A stretch of DNA of 64,000 nt from assembly GCA_903939515.1 (NCBI GenBank), contig CAJAHH010000077.1, positions 1-64,000 on the forward strand, read 5' to 3'. The notes beneath the pieces are model-generated. The model ran no database searches. It saw only the letters and a list, made by a program, of their open reading frames with translations, and was not told where the DNA came from. Shown here piece after piece: positions 45,937-55,719 of this stretch (its first letter is position 1; each line of letters begins with the position of its first letter). The position numbers and the translations under genes were made by a program. Origin of the DNA: an uncultured Verrucomicrobiota bacterium. Lineage in GTDB: Bacteria; Verrucomicrobiota; Verrucomicrobiia; Limisphaerales; UBA9464.

Positions 45937-47243
45937 CAGAATAGCAGCTCTGGTTGCTGAGGGTCCCGGCTCTGGGCACGGGCGGCGGCTTGGGTCGCCA
46001 GGCGTCGCTGGGCTTTCTCCCAGAACCCGAAGAACCCCGCCGAGGCTTGAGGCCACAAGTGCTCATCCCACCGGCGACGGCACCAAATCACCTTTCGGCC
46101 GTCGCGGGCCAAGGCGGCCTCGATCGCCGGAATCGCATCACCGAGCGGACCCACCGAGGGACGCATCGCCACCCATCCGGCCAGGCCGCGTTCCTGGGCC
46201 ACCCTCGCAAGGGCCTCGGCCAGACCTTCGCCCGTTTCGCACGATTCGATGGGGCACTTGAAAAAATGACCCGCCCGAGCCAGTCCGTCGGCCAGGGCCG
46301 TTTTCAAATAGGCGATGCGGCGCGGTGCCATGCCAAGAGCCGCGACCCGCTGCGCATCAAACACGCTCAGCAGCACGTCGGGCCGCATCCGTCCCAAGCC
46401 GGATTCTTCAACGCTCAAATCTTCGCCGTGCACCCACAGGCCCCACCGTCCGGGCAGGTTTGCGGAACCTTCGGTGAGGCCGGGAGCGTCGGGCAACGGT
46501 TTCCATGCTACGCGTTCCGCCGGCCGTTCGTCGGGCAGCGGAACCGCCGCCACAACCGAGTCGTCGATGCGCTCCAGGCCGGTGGGATCGGCCAGGAAAT
46601 TTGCAGCGCAATACTTCTCTAAATTGGAGCGGCGTGGCAGGTAGGCCTTGCCCCGGGTTTGCAGGCCGGCGACCCAACGCCATCCTAGCGTGTTGCTGGC
46701 AGGATCGGCGTCGAGGAGATGCCGGTAGAAAAAGTCGGCCCCCAAGGCCCAGGGCAGGCGCTCGACATGGATCCAATACCCGGCCCACCACATGCGGGCG
46801 TGGTTGTGCAAATACCCGGTCGCGATGAGTTCGCGGGTGAACCCATCGAGCACCGCGATGCCGCCTTGGCCTGCCATGACCGCCTCGGCCCGTCGGAGCA
46901 GCGCCGGATCGGCCTGTCGGCGGAGGCGATCCACCTCGGCGCGGTAGTCGGACCAAACGCTGGGCCGCAACTCGAGCCAACCCTTCCAGTAATCGCGCCA
47001 CACCAACTCCTGCACCAATTTCTCCACGGCCTCGAAGCGGCAAGTCTCGAGCAGCGAGCCCACCAACTCTTCGGTGGTCACCAGTCGAGCCCGCAGGGCC
47101 GGAGACAACCGCGTCACATGCGGATGTCCGGGAACGACCTGGTTGCGCAACGCCCCGTAGCGCGTCGCTTGGGGCAAAAATGCCTGCCAACGAGCCAGAG
47201 CGGCCGCACGCGTGCCGGGAAATGTGCCTTCGGAATCCAACAT
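45936..47243 (-). CDS. short photolyase-like FAD-binding protein
   Basis: A 435-residue protein with the photolyase FAD-binding core placed near the N-terminus: EKLVQELVWRDYWKGWLELR, then (about 143-212) GYLHNHARMWWAGYWIHVER, DADPASNTLGWRWVAGLQTR, GKAYLPRRSNLEKYC. The usual N-terminal antenna domain is absent. Instead residues of about 265-408 form an alpha/beta-looking segment (WGLWVHGEDLSVEE, PDVLLSVFDAQRV, PRRIAYLKTALADGL, VAMRPSVGPLGDAIPAIE). ATG 47243 is chosen since the upstream open frame looks non-coding; a GTG start slightly upstream is possible. It overlaps the photolyase gene by 1 bp. The tail is QPELLF. Related proteins occur in proteobacteria; the role here is probably DNA repair or light sensing. 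Confidence 0.8.
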   Translation of the reverse strand: MLDSEGTFPGTRAAALARWQAFLPQATRYGALRNQVVPGHPHVTRLSPALRARLVTTEELVGSLLETCRFEAVEKLVQELVWRDYWKGWLELRPSVWSDYRAEVDRLRRQADPALLRRAEAVMAGQGGIAVLDGFTRELIATGYLHNHARMWWAGYWIHVERLPWALGADFFYRHLLDADPASNTLGWRWVAGLQTRGKAYLPRRSNLEKYCAANFLADPTGLERIDDSVVAAVPLPDERPAERVAWKPLPDAPGLTEGSANLPGRWGLWVHGEDLSVEESGLGRMRPDVLLSVFDAQRVAALGMAPRRIAYLKTALADGLARAGHFFKCPIESCETGEGLAEALARVAQERGLAGWVAMRPSVGPLGDAIPAIEAALARDGRKVIWCRRRWDEHLWPQASAGFFGFWEKAQRRLATQAAARAQSRDPQQPELLF

Positions 47244-47397
47244 CGCGGTCAAGGTGGTCTGGAACTCCAATTCCTCAACGCCAGCGCTTCGGCTCCGACT
47301 GGTCGAACTTGCGGAGATCCAAGTTCCAGTTTCCGACCGACAGTTAAACAGCGTTGCCGAACCTTGATCCGATGACCCCAATCCCACCCATCGAGCC

Positions 47398-48723
47398 TCA
47401 GTACTTGGGAAAGATGGCCGGGCTCGGGAAGCGCTCCTCCGTGCTGGAGGACCCATCGTTGAGGTATTCCTCCCGAGGCACCTGAACCTGAGGCCAGTGG
47501 CCAGGACGAACCTTCACCGTCTTGCCGGGGCGGATGCCCTCGATGATCAGGTCGGTCTCGAAACGGATTTGGGTGCCACTGCTGCCCATCGGCGCCGGGT
47601 CGGGAGATTTGGTGGCATCCAGAATAGATCCGCGTGAGGCCATATGTCCGGGTCCGTAGGCTCCGTGGGTGTGCTTCAACGTATTCTCGACGGCATTCAT
47701 CATGGCGGAGCCGCCTTTTTTGAAATCGGCGTAAAGCGAATCGTCCATGCCGCCAAACAAGGTCGCGGTCACAGTGGCGCGGCCGAACTTGCCATACTCG
47801 ACGGCGTCGATCCACGCAGGCATCCAACGGCTCCGGATGAACGCCTTGTGGGTTTCTGTTTGATTCAGAGCGGCTCGTTGCATCGCTGCGTCATCCAGCC
47901 AGAGGTCCGAAATGTAAAAGCGCGTGAACACGCCATCCGGTGTGGGTTTCCAGGAGATGCCGAGCAAGACCTCTTGGCCTGCGAGGGATTTCTTCCCATC
48001 GGCAGGCCATACTCCTTCGGCAATCAGCTCCGTGATCGCGAGGCATTCGCGGCCACGCCAGACGCGGGTGGCGGCATCGAAGGACATTTTTTCTTCGGCG
48101 GCCTTACTGCCTCCTCCGTGTTTCGTTTCAAGGGTGGCGACGATCATCCCTTCGTTGTTCTTGAGTTCCACTTCCTTAAGTTTCCAGACCCGTCCTTCGC
48201 GCTGGCAGTGACTGGGTTCATCTTCGAGCAGGAGGACGTGGTTTTCGGCGGGCAGGATACCGGCACCGCGATTGTGATTGGCGTCCCTCGTCTTGTTGTC
48301 GACGGGCAACACTGGCACGGCCGAAATCTTCGGATCGGGCGGAAGATAGGCGAGGACGTGCAGCACGGTGCCGAGCGGGATGTCGCGCAAATCGGCCGGT
48401 GCACCATGATAGCGCACGAGGCCGTAGGGCAGCAGGGCGAAGGGGTGTGGGTCGTTGCGAAAAAACATGCCGGATCCCTGCACCCGGATGCTGCCGCGGC
48501 GGTTCGCATGGTCGACGAACACGAGTTCACCCCGGTAGGAATAGGCTTTTTCCAACGGGGGAAATTTTCCCGCTTCGGGCCGGAAAATCTCGGATTGTTG
48601 TTCTTGGTTCTTTGTTTTGGGTTCTTCGCAGAAGGCGGTGGCTTGCACGAGAAAACACGCAACCAGCAATAACCACGAACGCGGCACCACGAACCACCAA
48701 CGAGGAAACCGGAGCCAGCTCAT
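47398..48723 (-). CDS. secreted protein of unknown function in a PSD1/DUF1552 operon
   Basis: A 441-residue protein with an N-terminal signal ([26 protein letters not shown]). The mature part contains an OB/beta-like stretch [40 protein letters not shown] and, in the C-terminal half, the Gly/His-rich [20 protein letters not shown], then [21 protein letters not shown] recognise no family or catalytic motif. It overlaps the stop of the DUF1552 gene by 4 bp (ATGA), so it is the third gene of that operon and probably works outside the cytoplasm with those proteins. The [11 protein letters not shown] segment could bind metal. Confidence 0.7.
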   Translation of the reverse strand: MSWLRFPRWWFVVPRSWLLLVACFLVQATAFCEEPKTKNQEQQSEIFRPEAGKFPPLEKAYSYRGELVFVDHANRRGSIRVQGSGMFFRNDPHPFALLPYGLVRYHGAPADLRDIPLGTVLHVLAYLPPDPKISAVPVLPVDNKTRDANHNRGAGILPAENHVLLLEDEPSHCQREGRVWKLKEVELKNNEGMIVATLETKHGGGSKAAEEKMSFDAATRVWRGRECLAITELIAEGVWPADGKKSLAGQEVLLGISWKPTPDGVFTRFYISDLWLDDAAMQRAALNQTETHKAFIRSRWMPAWIDAVEYGKFGRATVTATLFGGMDDSLYADFKKGGSAMMNAVENTLKHTHGAYGPGHMASRGSILDATKSPDPAPMGSSGTQIRFETDLIIEGIRPGKTVKVRPGHWPQVQVPREEYLNDGSSSTEERFPSPAIFPKY

Positions 48724-50096
48724 AGCCCAATCACCTTGTTGCTGTCGCCAAACTGGTCGGTCTCTACACCCATGCGCTGAGCCATCAGGAGGAGGAGATT
48801 GCTCATGTGGGCCTCCGAGTTCGCGGGGCGGCTACACAACTGGTAATGCGCAGGACTGAGCGCCCCGTCAGCACCGGTGGCATAGCCTTGGAAGCCCGAA
48901 GCCTCCTTGTTGAAGTCGATGTGACTGCCGTGCTTCAGGCGGAGGTCGGAACCCCCGGCGAGCACGAGCGGAAGGTTCGCATTGCCATGGCTGTGGCCGT
49001 AACACATGCCGCTGCCAAATAATGCCATCGTGGAGCCGAGGAGCGGCTTGCCGCCAAGGTCCTTGGTCTCCGCGAGCCGTGTAAGAAAGTAGCTAAACTG
49101 CTCAATGGCGAAGGTGTCGTATTTGGTGAGCTTCTCCATGTAGCCAGCATCGCCACCGTGGTGACTGAGTTGATGGCGCGACTCAGTGATTCCGATCTCA
49201 GGAATAGCGAAGGCATCCCCTTCTCCGCCCAGGCTGAAGGTGGCCACGCGCGTCACATCTGTTTGGAAGGCGAGCACCATGAGGTCGTAGACAGTGCGGA
49301 AATAGTCTCCTGCCAGGGTAGGGGCGATGTCGCGGTTGGTGCGTTTGCGATCGGCATCGGAGATAGCCGGCAGCGGCGTGTCAATCCAGGCATCCGCCCG
49401 ACGCGTGCGGATTTCAGCCTCACGCACCGAGGTGAGGTATTGCTCCATGCGTCCCTTGTCTGCGGTGCCCATCTTCTTCTCGAGCTGGCGCACCTCTGCG
49501 AGGTTGGCATCCAGCACACTGCCTTTGCGGCGCAAGGATCTGCGCTGGGCCATTTTGCCGCCCTTCGGTTCCTCGAACAGGGATGCGAAAATCTCACTGC
49601 AACGACGCATCGCTGGCAACCGCACGCCATCGGCGGTGCAGGCGAGAGAGTCCCCTGTGAGCGCTACCTCCATCGAAGCAACTCGTGTGTGTTGCGCGGT
49701 GATCTCGGCCATCTTTTGGTCGAGTGAGATAGTGTTGCGGTCGGACGGGCCGAGCTTTCCACCCGTCAGCCAAACATTAATGCAGTTGTGGTGGTGACTC
49801 AGGGCTCCCGGGTGATGCAGCCCGCTGATAGGCGTAATGACATCGCGGTGTTTCTCTAGGGGTTTCAGCGACCGGGAGAACGGGTAGTCCTTGCCCGACT
49901 TGAGGATCTGGTAGTTGAGCGAATGGACGCCGTTGGCGAGGTAGATGAAGGCGCTGCGCCGAGGCGTGGCGGTGGATTTTTCTGCTGCGCTCAGCGGGAC
50001 CATGCTGTCGAGCAGAGGCAGGGATATGAAACTGCCCAGCGCGCGAAGAGCATGGCGGCGGTTGATCAACCATGATTGGGATAGGTAGTTGCTCAC
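48720..50096 (-). CDS. DUF1552-family exported protein
   Basis: A 458-residue protein with a twin-arginine-like signal ([20 protein letters not shown]). Family segments include [70 protein letters not shown] and [20 protein letters not shown], and [23 protein letters not shown]1552 proteins are almost always encoded beside DUF1592-type cytochrome proteins, as here (23 bp downstream of that gene), and are distant relatives of the DUF1501/sulfatase-like fold. Their function has not been settled; degradation of polysaccharides or an extracellular redox role have been suggested from context. Confidence 0.88.
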   Translation of the reverse strand: MSNYLSQSWLINRRHALRALGSFISLPLLDSMVPLSAAEKSTATPRRSAFIYLANGVHSLNYQILKSGKDYPFSRSLKPLEKHRDVITPISGLHHPGALSHHHNCINVWLTGGKLGPSDRNTISLDQKMAEITAQHTRVASMEVALTGDSLACTADGVRLPAMRRCSEIFASLFEEPKGGKMAQRRSLRRKGSVLDANLAEVRQLEKKMGTADKGRMEQYLTSVREAEIRTRRADAWIDTPLPAISDADRKRTNRDIAPTLAGDYFRTVYDLMVLAFQTDVTRVATFSLGGEGDAFAIPEIGITESRHQLSHHGGDAGYMEKLTKYDTFAIEQFSYFLTRLAETKDLGGKPLLGSTMALFGSGMCYGHSHGNANLPLVLAGGSDLRLKHGSHIDFNKEASGFQGYATGADGALSPAHYQLCSRPANSEAHMSNLLLLMAQRMGVETDQFGDSNKVIGL

Positions 50097-50119
50097 AGAA
50101 ATTCTCTTTCGTGGGTGGG

Positions 50120-52612
50120 TTAGCGTTTGCGCATCAAGTCGGACAAAGCCACGGCGCGGACGATGTCCTTGATCCGATATTGGTTTTTCTTCGCGGCGGC
50201 TTGGATGACCGCGAGATGAGCCTGGTCGTCAAAGGTCATCGGGCGACGAAGGCCGTAGATGCAAAGATGCTCGATGAAGGCGCGAGCCAGCGGATCGCGG
50301 TCGTCGAGCAGCAATCCTTTGAAATCGCTCGCATCCTTGAACGGACGCCCATCGGGCATCACGCCGGCGGGATTGATCAAAGGATCCTCGCCAACTCCCG
50401 CTGCGACGTTCTCTCGTGTCCGCCATCGACCGATGGCGTCGTAGTTGTCCCAGGCGAGTCCCAATGGGTCGATCTTGGCATGGCAAGCCGCACAGTTCGC
50501 GTCGTTGCGGTGCGCTTCTAGTTTGTCGCGGAGCGTTGCTTTGGGGCTTTTCGGTGGATTGGGTTCGATGGCCGGCACATTGGCTGGCGGCGGCGGCGGC
50601 GTCTTGCCGAGGAGCACCTGGCTGAGCCAAACACCGCGATGAACCGGACGGTGGCGGGTGCCGTCGGAGGTCAACCCGAGCACGGCGCCCATCGTCAGCA
50701 AACCGCCGCGATGATCCTCAGGTTTGAGTGATACGCGTTGAAAGCCGCCCGCCTTCATCTCCGGATATCCATAGAAATCAGCGAGCCGGGCGTTGGCCAT
50801 GGTCCAGTCGGAATCAATGAAGCTGTCGATGGTCACGTTCTTGGTGAACATCTCGCGAAAATACTCGATGGGCTCGGCGCGCATGCTCGTCTCGAGCCAT
50901 GCGTCGTAGTTCGGATAGAGCTTCTTGTCCGGCGGGAACATGCCCAGGCGGTGTAGCTGCAGCCACTGCCGCGCAAAATCGTCGATGAAGCCGCCCACTT
51001 TGCGGTCCATGAGCATCCGGTCCACTTCCTGACTCAGACCTTCGTCGTGGAGCTTGCCGCCTTGGGCCGTGGCGACGAGTCCGGCATCGGGCATCGAACT
51101 CCAGAGAAAATACGAGAGTCGGGAGGCCAGTTCCCATTCGCTAACACGGTCACGGGCCTCTGGCGCGCCCTCGACGAGGTAAATGAAATGCCTGGAAGTC
51201 ATTACGCCCTGCATGGCAACTCGGTAGGCGTCGACGGTCTTTTCTCCCGCCTCGCGCTCAGCGCGGTAAGACTTCAGAAACTCCACCAACTCCTCATTTT
51301 TCACCGGCCTTCGCCAAGCGCGTTCGGCAAAGCGTTGCAAATACCCGGCCACCACCTCGGGCGTCGCCTCATTGGGCGGCACCAAGCCTACGGACCGGGA
51401 CCGTTCTTCTTCAGACACCAGCGGTCCTTCCCATTCAATCCAATCGAGCAGCACTGTGGAGAAAAGTCCGTTGCCCCGGTCGTCGAACATCTGCGGCGCA
51501 TTGGCATTCAGGAGCAAGGTCTGGCTGCTGTGCGTGAACATGTAGCCGGGGCTCGTCAGTGCGTTGCGGAAGGCCGCGCCTTGTCTCCGGTCCACCACAT
51601 CCGTCGCCACCACGCAGAAATCGAGCGTCGCTGGCATCTCGAGAAACAACTCGAACTCATAAATCTGCGGACTGTCCTCTGGAGCCGTGAGATCAAACTC
51701 GATGAGTCCTGCCACCGTCTCCTCTCCGGTCCGCTTGCCAATGCTCAGGTGGGCCGGTTGCCCTCCGGGCGGACGGATGCCGCTGGCCTGGATCCGAACT
51801 TTGTAGAGACCACTGTGCTCCGGCCCTGTCTTGCCCAACCAGTTCGGCGAGAGCGCGGTTTGGACCTGCCCTGGAAAGAGGAGATAACGCAGCGGCCGTT
51901 GGATGCCGAAGCGCTCCAACACCGCCCGCTGTTCTTTGCCCCCTCCATAACGCAATTCGGCGGCGTCCTTGCGGACTTTGCGAGCCTGGCCGGACACCGT
52001 CGGAAACGCGCGATCGAGGACTAGTTCTGCGGCGCGGTAATAGCGGTCGACATGCGACGGCGACAGCGACAGCTCCGATCCGATGCGTTCAAACCCATGC
52101 CAGAGCGTGTCTTCGTTCAGCTCGCCGGGCTTCGCCGGATCATAACGCACGCCCAGCAGATCATAGACCGTGTTTTGATACTCCTTCCGGCTCAGCCGAT
52201 AATGCGCTACCGCCGGCCGCGCCGCCATCCGCGCGGCACGGCCCTCCTTGATCCGCGAATCCAAACTCGTCACAAACACCGAGATTTCCTCCTGCGTCGG
52301 CCGTTTTTCCTTCTTCGGCGGCATCTCACCCGAATTGACCTGCTCCATCATCTCAGCCCAGTGGTGCGTGTCTGCGCCGAGTTTAAAATCACGAGAGAGC
52401 CGGTCGATCCGCAAGTCACCCTTCTCTTTCTCCGGGCCATGGCAGCGAATGCAATGGTTCTCAAGGAAGGCGTCCAACGGCTCTGCGGCACGAGCGGCCC
52501 CCGCCCAACCCAGGCAGGTCGCCAAGAGAAGCGCGGCCGCGAACCACGAGCAAAGTCGACGACAGGAGGGCCTGCCTGAGCGTTGGTGTGCCTGTTGCGA
52601 GTTGGCGTTCAT
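50120..52612 (-). CDS. PSD1/DUF1592-family cytochrome-domain protein
   Basis: An 830-residue exported protein: signal ([20 protein letters not shown]), an N-terminal Planctomycete-type cytochrome segment with the haem motif [23 protein letters not shown]1587 ([20 protein letters not shown]), DUF1595/DUF1592 ([32 protein letters not shown]), DUF1588 ([20 protein letters not shown]) and DUF1585. A second Cxx[14 protein letters not shown], lies in the C-terminal part. So it likely binds one or two haems in the periplasm. These multi-domain proteins are expanded in Planctomycetota and Verrucomicrobiota and are paired with DUF1552, as here. Function unknown; oxidation of complex carbon substrates is inferred by others from co-occurrence. 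Confidence 0.92.
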   Translation of the reverse strand: MNANSQQAHQRSGRPSCRRLCSWFAAALLLATCLGWAGAARAAEPLDAFLENHCIRCHGPEKEKGDLRIDRLSRDFKLGADTHHWAEMMEQVNSGEMPPKKEKRPTQEEISVFVTSLDSRIKEGRAARMAARPAVAHYRLSRKEYQNTVYDLLGVRYDPAKPGELNEDTLWHGFERIGSELSLSPSHVDRYYRAAELVLDRAFPTVSGQARKVRKDAAELRYGGGKEQRAVLERFGIQRPLRYLLFPGQVQTALSPNWLGKTGPEHSGLYKVRIQASGIRPPGGQPAHLSIGKRTGEETVAGLIEFDLTAPEDSPQIYEFELFLEMPATLDFCVVATDVVDRRQGAAFRNALTSPGYMFTHSSQTLLLNANAPQMFDDRGNGLFSTVLLDWIEWEGPLVSEEERSRSVGLVPPNEATPEVVAGYLQRFAERAWRRPVKNEELVEFLKSYRAEREAGEKTVDAYRVAMQGVMTSRHFIYLVEGAPEARDRVSEWELASRLSYFLWSSMPDAGLVATAQGGKLHDEGLSQEVDRMLMDRKVGGFIDDFARQWLQLHRLGMFPPDKKLYPNYDAWLETSMRAEPIEYFREMFTKNVTIDSFIDSDWTMANARLADFYGYPEMKAGGFQRVSLKPEDHRGGLLTMGAVLGLTSDGTRHRPVHRGVWLSQVLLGKTPPPPPANVPAIEPNPPKSPKATLRDKLEAHRNDANCAACHAKIDPLGLAWDNYDAIGRWRTRENVAAGVGEDPLINPAGVMPDGRPFKDASDFKGLLLDDRDPLARAFIEHLCIYGLRRPMTFDDQAHLAVIQAAAKKNQYRIKDIVRAVALSDLMRKR

Positions 52613-53070
52613 ACCGGTTACCGAAGAGTCTTGGGGGTTAGGGCATCGTTGTGGCCTAGCGTTGGATTGTCCATCCTCAGCGCAGGATTGGAGAGTCAGC
52701 CAACGGTTCTTGACCGTATTTCTGAGAGGGTTGACTCAAGTTTCCTGCAAACTCGGGCCGTTTTTATCTTCAAGCTCCGAGAGTCCCGCTGTGTGAACTG
52801 CCGGTGGATCCTCGGAAGGCCCGACCCCGTGGCATCGGTCCGATTCAGACATCCCAGAGACCCGGGGAAGGGGAGTGCCGTGGCCCGACCGCATCATGAT
52901 TCTGGGCAGGGTGGCTATTTAAAGGCAGTTCGACGACGGAATCCTAGGAGGGATGGAGGCCGCCCGCCAAGGGCTCGGAATCCCCGAAGGATGAGTAAAG
53001 TTAATAGTTTTCGGCTAAAAGACCCCTGTAGTCCCCTCCTTTAGCCCTCTCCTGCCTGAGGCAAAACTGA
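52613..53070. other. intergenic between divergent operons
   Basis: No gene is seen in this 458-bp stretch. GTTGACTCAAGTTTC near 52730 has a -35-like TTGACT but no matching -10. The short open frames are not protein-like. The right end leads into the sigma-54 promoter. Confidence 0.5.
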
Positions 53071-53086
53071 TGGCACGACCTATGCT
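53071..53086 (+). promoter_or_regulatory. sigma-54 promoter of the ATP-grasp/transglutaminase operon
   Basis: TGGCACGACCTATGCT matches the -24/-12 consensus TGGCACG-N4-TTGCW at all but one core position (A for the first T of TTGC). The invariant GG (53072-53073) and GC (53084-53085) have the correct spacing. Transcription would start at about 53097, 25-43 bp before the possible start codons. Operons with such promoters need an NtrC-type activator. Confidence 0.75.
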
Positions 53087-53139
53087 TTTGACCCGACGTA
53101 ATCTAACGCCCAACCCGCGTTGTGCCTATTGCCAGTGCC

Positions 53140-54723
53140 ATGAACTTTTCCCGATACGAACGGGGGGATTTCTACGATGAGATGATCTCGTCGTCGGGAG
53201 AACCTCACCCCGCTTCACGCCTGCTAGCCCGCGAGATCGAGGGACTGCCGCCCGGCGAACTCAAGATGCGGCAGAAGGCAGCCGAGCGAGCGCTCATGGA
53301 GGCCGGTATTACGTTCAACGTCTACAGCGACAATCGCGGCGTCGAGAAGACCCTCCCCTTCGACCTCATCCCGCGCATCGTCTCGGGCACTGAGTGGAAC
53401 CGCCTCGAGAAGGGTCTCCAGCAGCGCATTCTCGCCCTCAACCTCTTCCTCGACGACCTCTACCACGACCAGAAGATCCTGAAGGATGGCATTATTCCGA
53501 GGGAGGTCATCGCCTCCTCCACGGGCTTCCGGCAGCAGTGCGTGGGTCTCAAGCCGCCTCAGGGCATCTGGTGCCACGTCACGGGTACTGACTTGGTGCG
53601 GGACCAGACCGGCCAGATCTTGGTTCTCGAGGACAACATCCGCTGCCCGTCGGGCGTCTCCTACGTGATTGAGAACCGGCGCCTGATGAAGAGCCTCTTC
53701 CCCGAGGTCTTCTCGGGCGCGCGCATCCAACCTGTCTCAAATTACGCGGCACGCCTGCGCGACATGCTCGAGTTTATCACGCCCGACGGCGGGACCCAAC
53801 CCCGGGTGGTGGTGCTCACGCCCGGGCGCTACAACTCGGCCTACTTCGAGCACTCCTTTCTGGCTCAGCAAATGGGCGTAGAACTCGTCGAGGGCAGTGA
53901 CTTGGTGGTCCACGAAGGGTTTGTCTGGATGCGCACAACCAGTGGCTTCGAGCGCGTAGACGTAATTTACCGGCGCATCGATGACGACTTCCTCGACCCG
54001 AGGGCATTTCGCTCGGACTCGACACTGGGAGTCCCAGGCCTCATGGAGGTTTACAAGGCGGGTAACGTCGCCCTAGCCAACGCGCCGGGCACTGGCGTGG
54101 CCGACGACAAGGCGGTCTACGCCTACATCCCCCGAGTAATCCAATATTACCTCGGTGAGGAGGCGATTATTCCCAACGTTCCGACTTACATTTGCTCGGA
54201 GGAGCAGGACCAACGTTACGTACTAGAGCACCTGGGCGAGTTGGTGGTTAAGGCTGCCAACGAGTCTGGCGGCTACGGCATGCTCATAGGGCCGCACGCG
54301 TCGCGCGAGCAAATCGAGGAATTCCGCCGGCTGGTCATCGCCAACCCGCGGAACTACATCGCCCAGCCCACCTTGTCGCTCTCGAGGGTGCCCACGATCT
54401 GCGAGACCAACCTCGAGGGACGGCATGTCGACCTGCGCCCCTACATTCTCTACGGCCGCGATATCTTCGTGCTGCCGGGCGGCCTCACCCGAGTAGCGCT
54501 GCGCAAGGGATCTCTCGTGGTGAACTCGTCGCAGGGCGGCGGCACCAAAGATACCTGGGTGCTAGCAGAGACCGACGATTCGCCGGTGCCCTCCACCGCC
54601 GCCGGTGGACGCCCCCCCTCGATGGTCCTGGCATCGCCCCTTATCCCGCATGGACCCCCACTCGACGACGAACCCGAACCGTTGAAGACCCAACGCACCC
54701 CGCACCCTAAAAAGCCATGCTGA
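53140..54723 (+). CDS. circularly permuted ATP-grasp protein (amidoligase-type)
   Basis: A 527-residue protein of the circularly permuted ATP-grasp family (DUF404/DUF407), predicted to join carboxyl and amino groups with ATP, making a peptide-like or amide bond. Segments include [80 protein letters not shown] and [20 protein letters not shown]. The frame is open from GTG 53122; ATG 53140 is more likely. A proline-rich tail (residues 490-527) overlaps the next gene by 7 bp. This family has been described, with alpha-E and transglutaminase partners, as peptide-modifying systems of unknown product. The same layout recurs, fused, at 59.2 kb. Confidence 0.88.
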   Translation: MNFSRYERGDFYDEMISSSGEPHPASRLLAREIEGLPPGELKMRQKAAERALMEAGITFNVYSDNRGVEKTLPFDLIPRIVSGTEWNRLEKGLQQRILALNLFLDDLYHDQKILKDGIIPREVIASSTGFRQQCVGLKPPQGIWCHVTGTDLVRDQTGQILVLEDNIRCPSGVSYVIENRRLMKSLFPEVFSGARIQPVSNYAARLRDMLEFITPDGGTQPRVVVLTPGRYNSAYFEHSFLAQQMGVELVEGSDLVVHEGFVWMRTTSGFERVDVIYRRIDDDFLDPRAFRSDSTLGVPGLMEVYKAGNVALANAPGTGVADDKAVYAYIPRVIQYYLGEEAIIPNVPTYICSEEQDQRYVLEHLGELVVKAANESGGYGMLIGPHASREQIEEFRRLVIANPRNYIAQPTLSLSRVPTICETNLEGRHVDLRPYILYGRDIFVLPGGLTRVALRKGSLVVNSSQGGGTKDTWVLAETDDSPVPSTAAGGRPPSMVLASPLIPHGPPLDDEPEPLKTQRTPHPKKPC

Positions 54724-55703
54724 GCCGCGTCGCCGATTCGCTGTACTGGATGAGCCGCTATGTCGAGCGGGCCGAGAACGTGGCCCGCATCATCGACGTC
54801 AACCTCAACCTGATGCTCGACAACCCGGTCGGTGGAGAGCAGCGATGGCAACCGCTGATTGAAACCCTCGCCGACCACAAGGCCTTCGCGGGCCACGGCA
54901 CGGTGGCCGACTCAGAGAACACCATCCGGTTCCTGAGCTTCGACCCCGGCAACGGCAACTCCATCCTCTCCTGCCTCGGCACGGCCCGCGAGAACGCCCG
55001 CTCCATCCGCGAGATCATCTCGTCGGAGATGTGGGAGCAGCTCAATAGCTTCTACCTGCGCCTTCAGGACCAAGCGGCCCAGGGCACCGTCGGCCAGGAG
55101 ACGTCGCAGGCCTTCTACGCTGAGGTCAAACAGGCCTGCCACCTTTTCAGCGGAATCACCGGCGCAACCATGACCCGCAACGAGGCGTGGTACTTCATCG
55201 AACTCGGCCGACTCATCGAGCGGGCCGATAAGACCTCCCGCATCCTCGACGTAAAGTACTACATCCCGACCGGGTCGGGCGCCGACGCCGCCGGCCTCGA
55301 CGACATCCACTGGGCCGCGGTACTCCGCAGCGCCAGCGCGTTCGAAATGTACCGCAAGCGCCACGGCCGAATCCGCCCCGACGGGATCATCGAGTTCTTG
55401 CTGCTCGACGCCGACTTCCCGCGCAGCGTCCGGCACTGCCTGGATGGGGTGCGTAGCTCCCTGCACCACATTACTGGCACGCCACTGGGCAGCTTCCGCA
55501 ACCCGTCGGAGAAATTGCTCGGACAGCTCTGCTCCGACCTAGCCTTCACGCAGGTGGATGAGATCGAGGACGAGGGGCTTCACGAGTATCTCGACAGCCT
55601 GCAGACCAAAATCAACCAGGTCGGCTCGGGGATCTACGACACTTTCTTCGCATTCCGCACGCCCACATTGAGTCGGCGCAGCCGCTACAACGAGGCGCAT
55701 TGA
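54717..55703 (+). CDS. alpha-E domain protein
   Basis: A 328-residue all-helical protein of the alpha-E (DUF403) family. It begins [20 protein letters not shown], the hallmark start, followed by [17 protein letters not shown]; later come [20 protein letters not shown] and [20 protein letters not shown]. The family always accompanies circularly permuted ATP-grasp proteins and probably serves as a partner or substrate-holding unit. It overlaps the preceding gene by 7 bp and is 16 bp before the transglutaminase gene. Confidence 0.9.
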   Translation: MLSRVADSLYWMSRYVERAENVARIIDVNLNLMLDNPVGGEQRWQPLIETLADHKAFAGHGTVADSENTIRFLSFDPGNGNSILSCLGTARENARSIREIISSEMWEQLNSFYLRLQDQAAQGTVGQETSQAFYAEVKQACHLFSGITGATMTRNEAWYFIELGRLIERADKTSRILDVKYYIPTGSGADAAGLDDIHWAAVLRSASAFEMYRKRHGRIRPDGIIEFLLLDADFPRSVRHCLDGVRSSLHHITGTPLGSFRNPSEKLLGQLCSDLAFTQVDEIEDEGLHEYLDSLQTKINQVGSGIYDTFFAFRTPTLSRRSRYNEAH

Positions 55704-55719
55704 GCCTCCGCACCACGCT

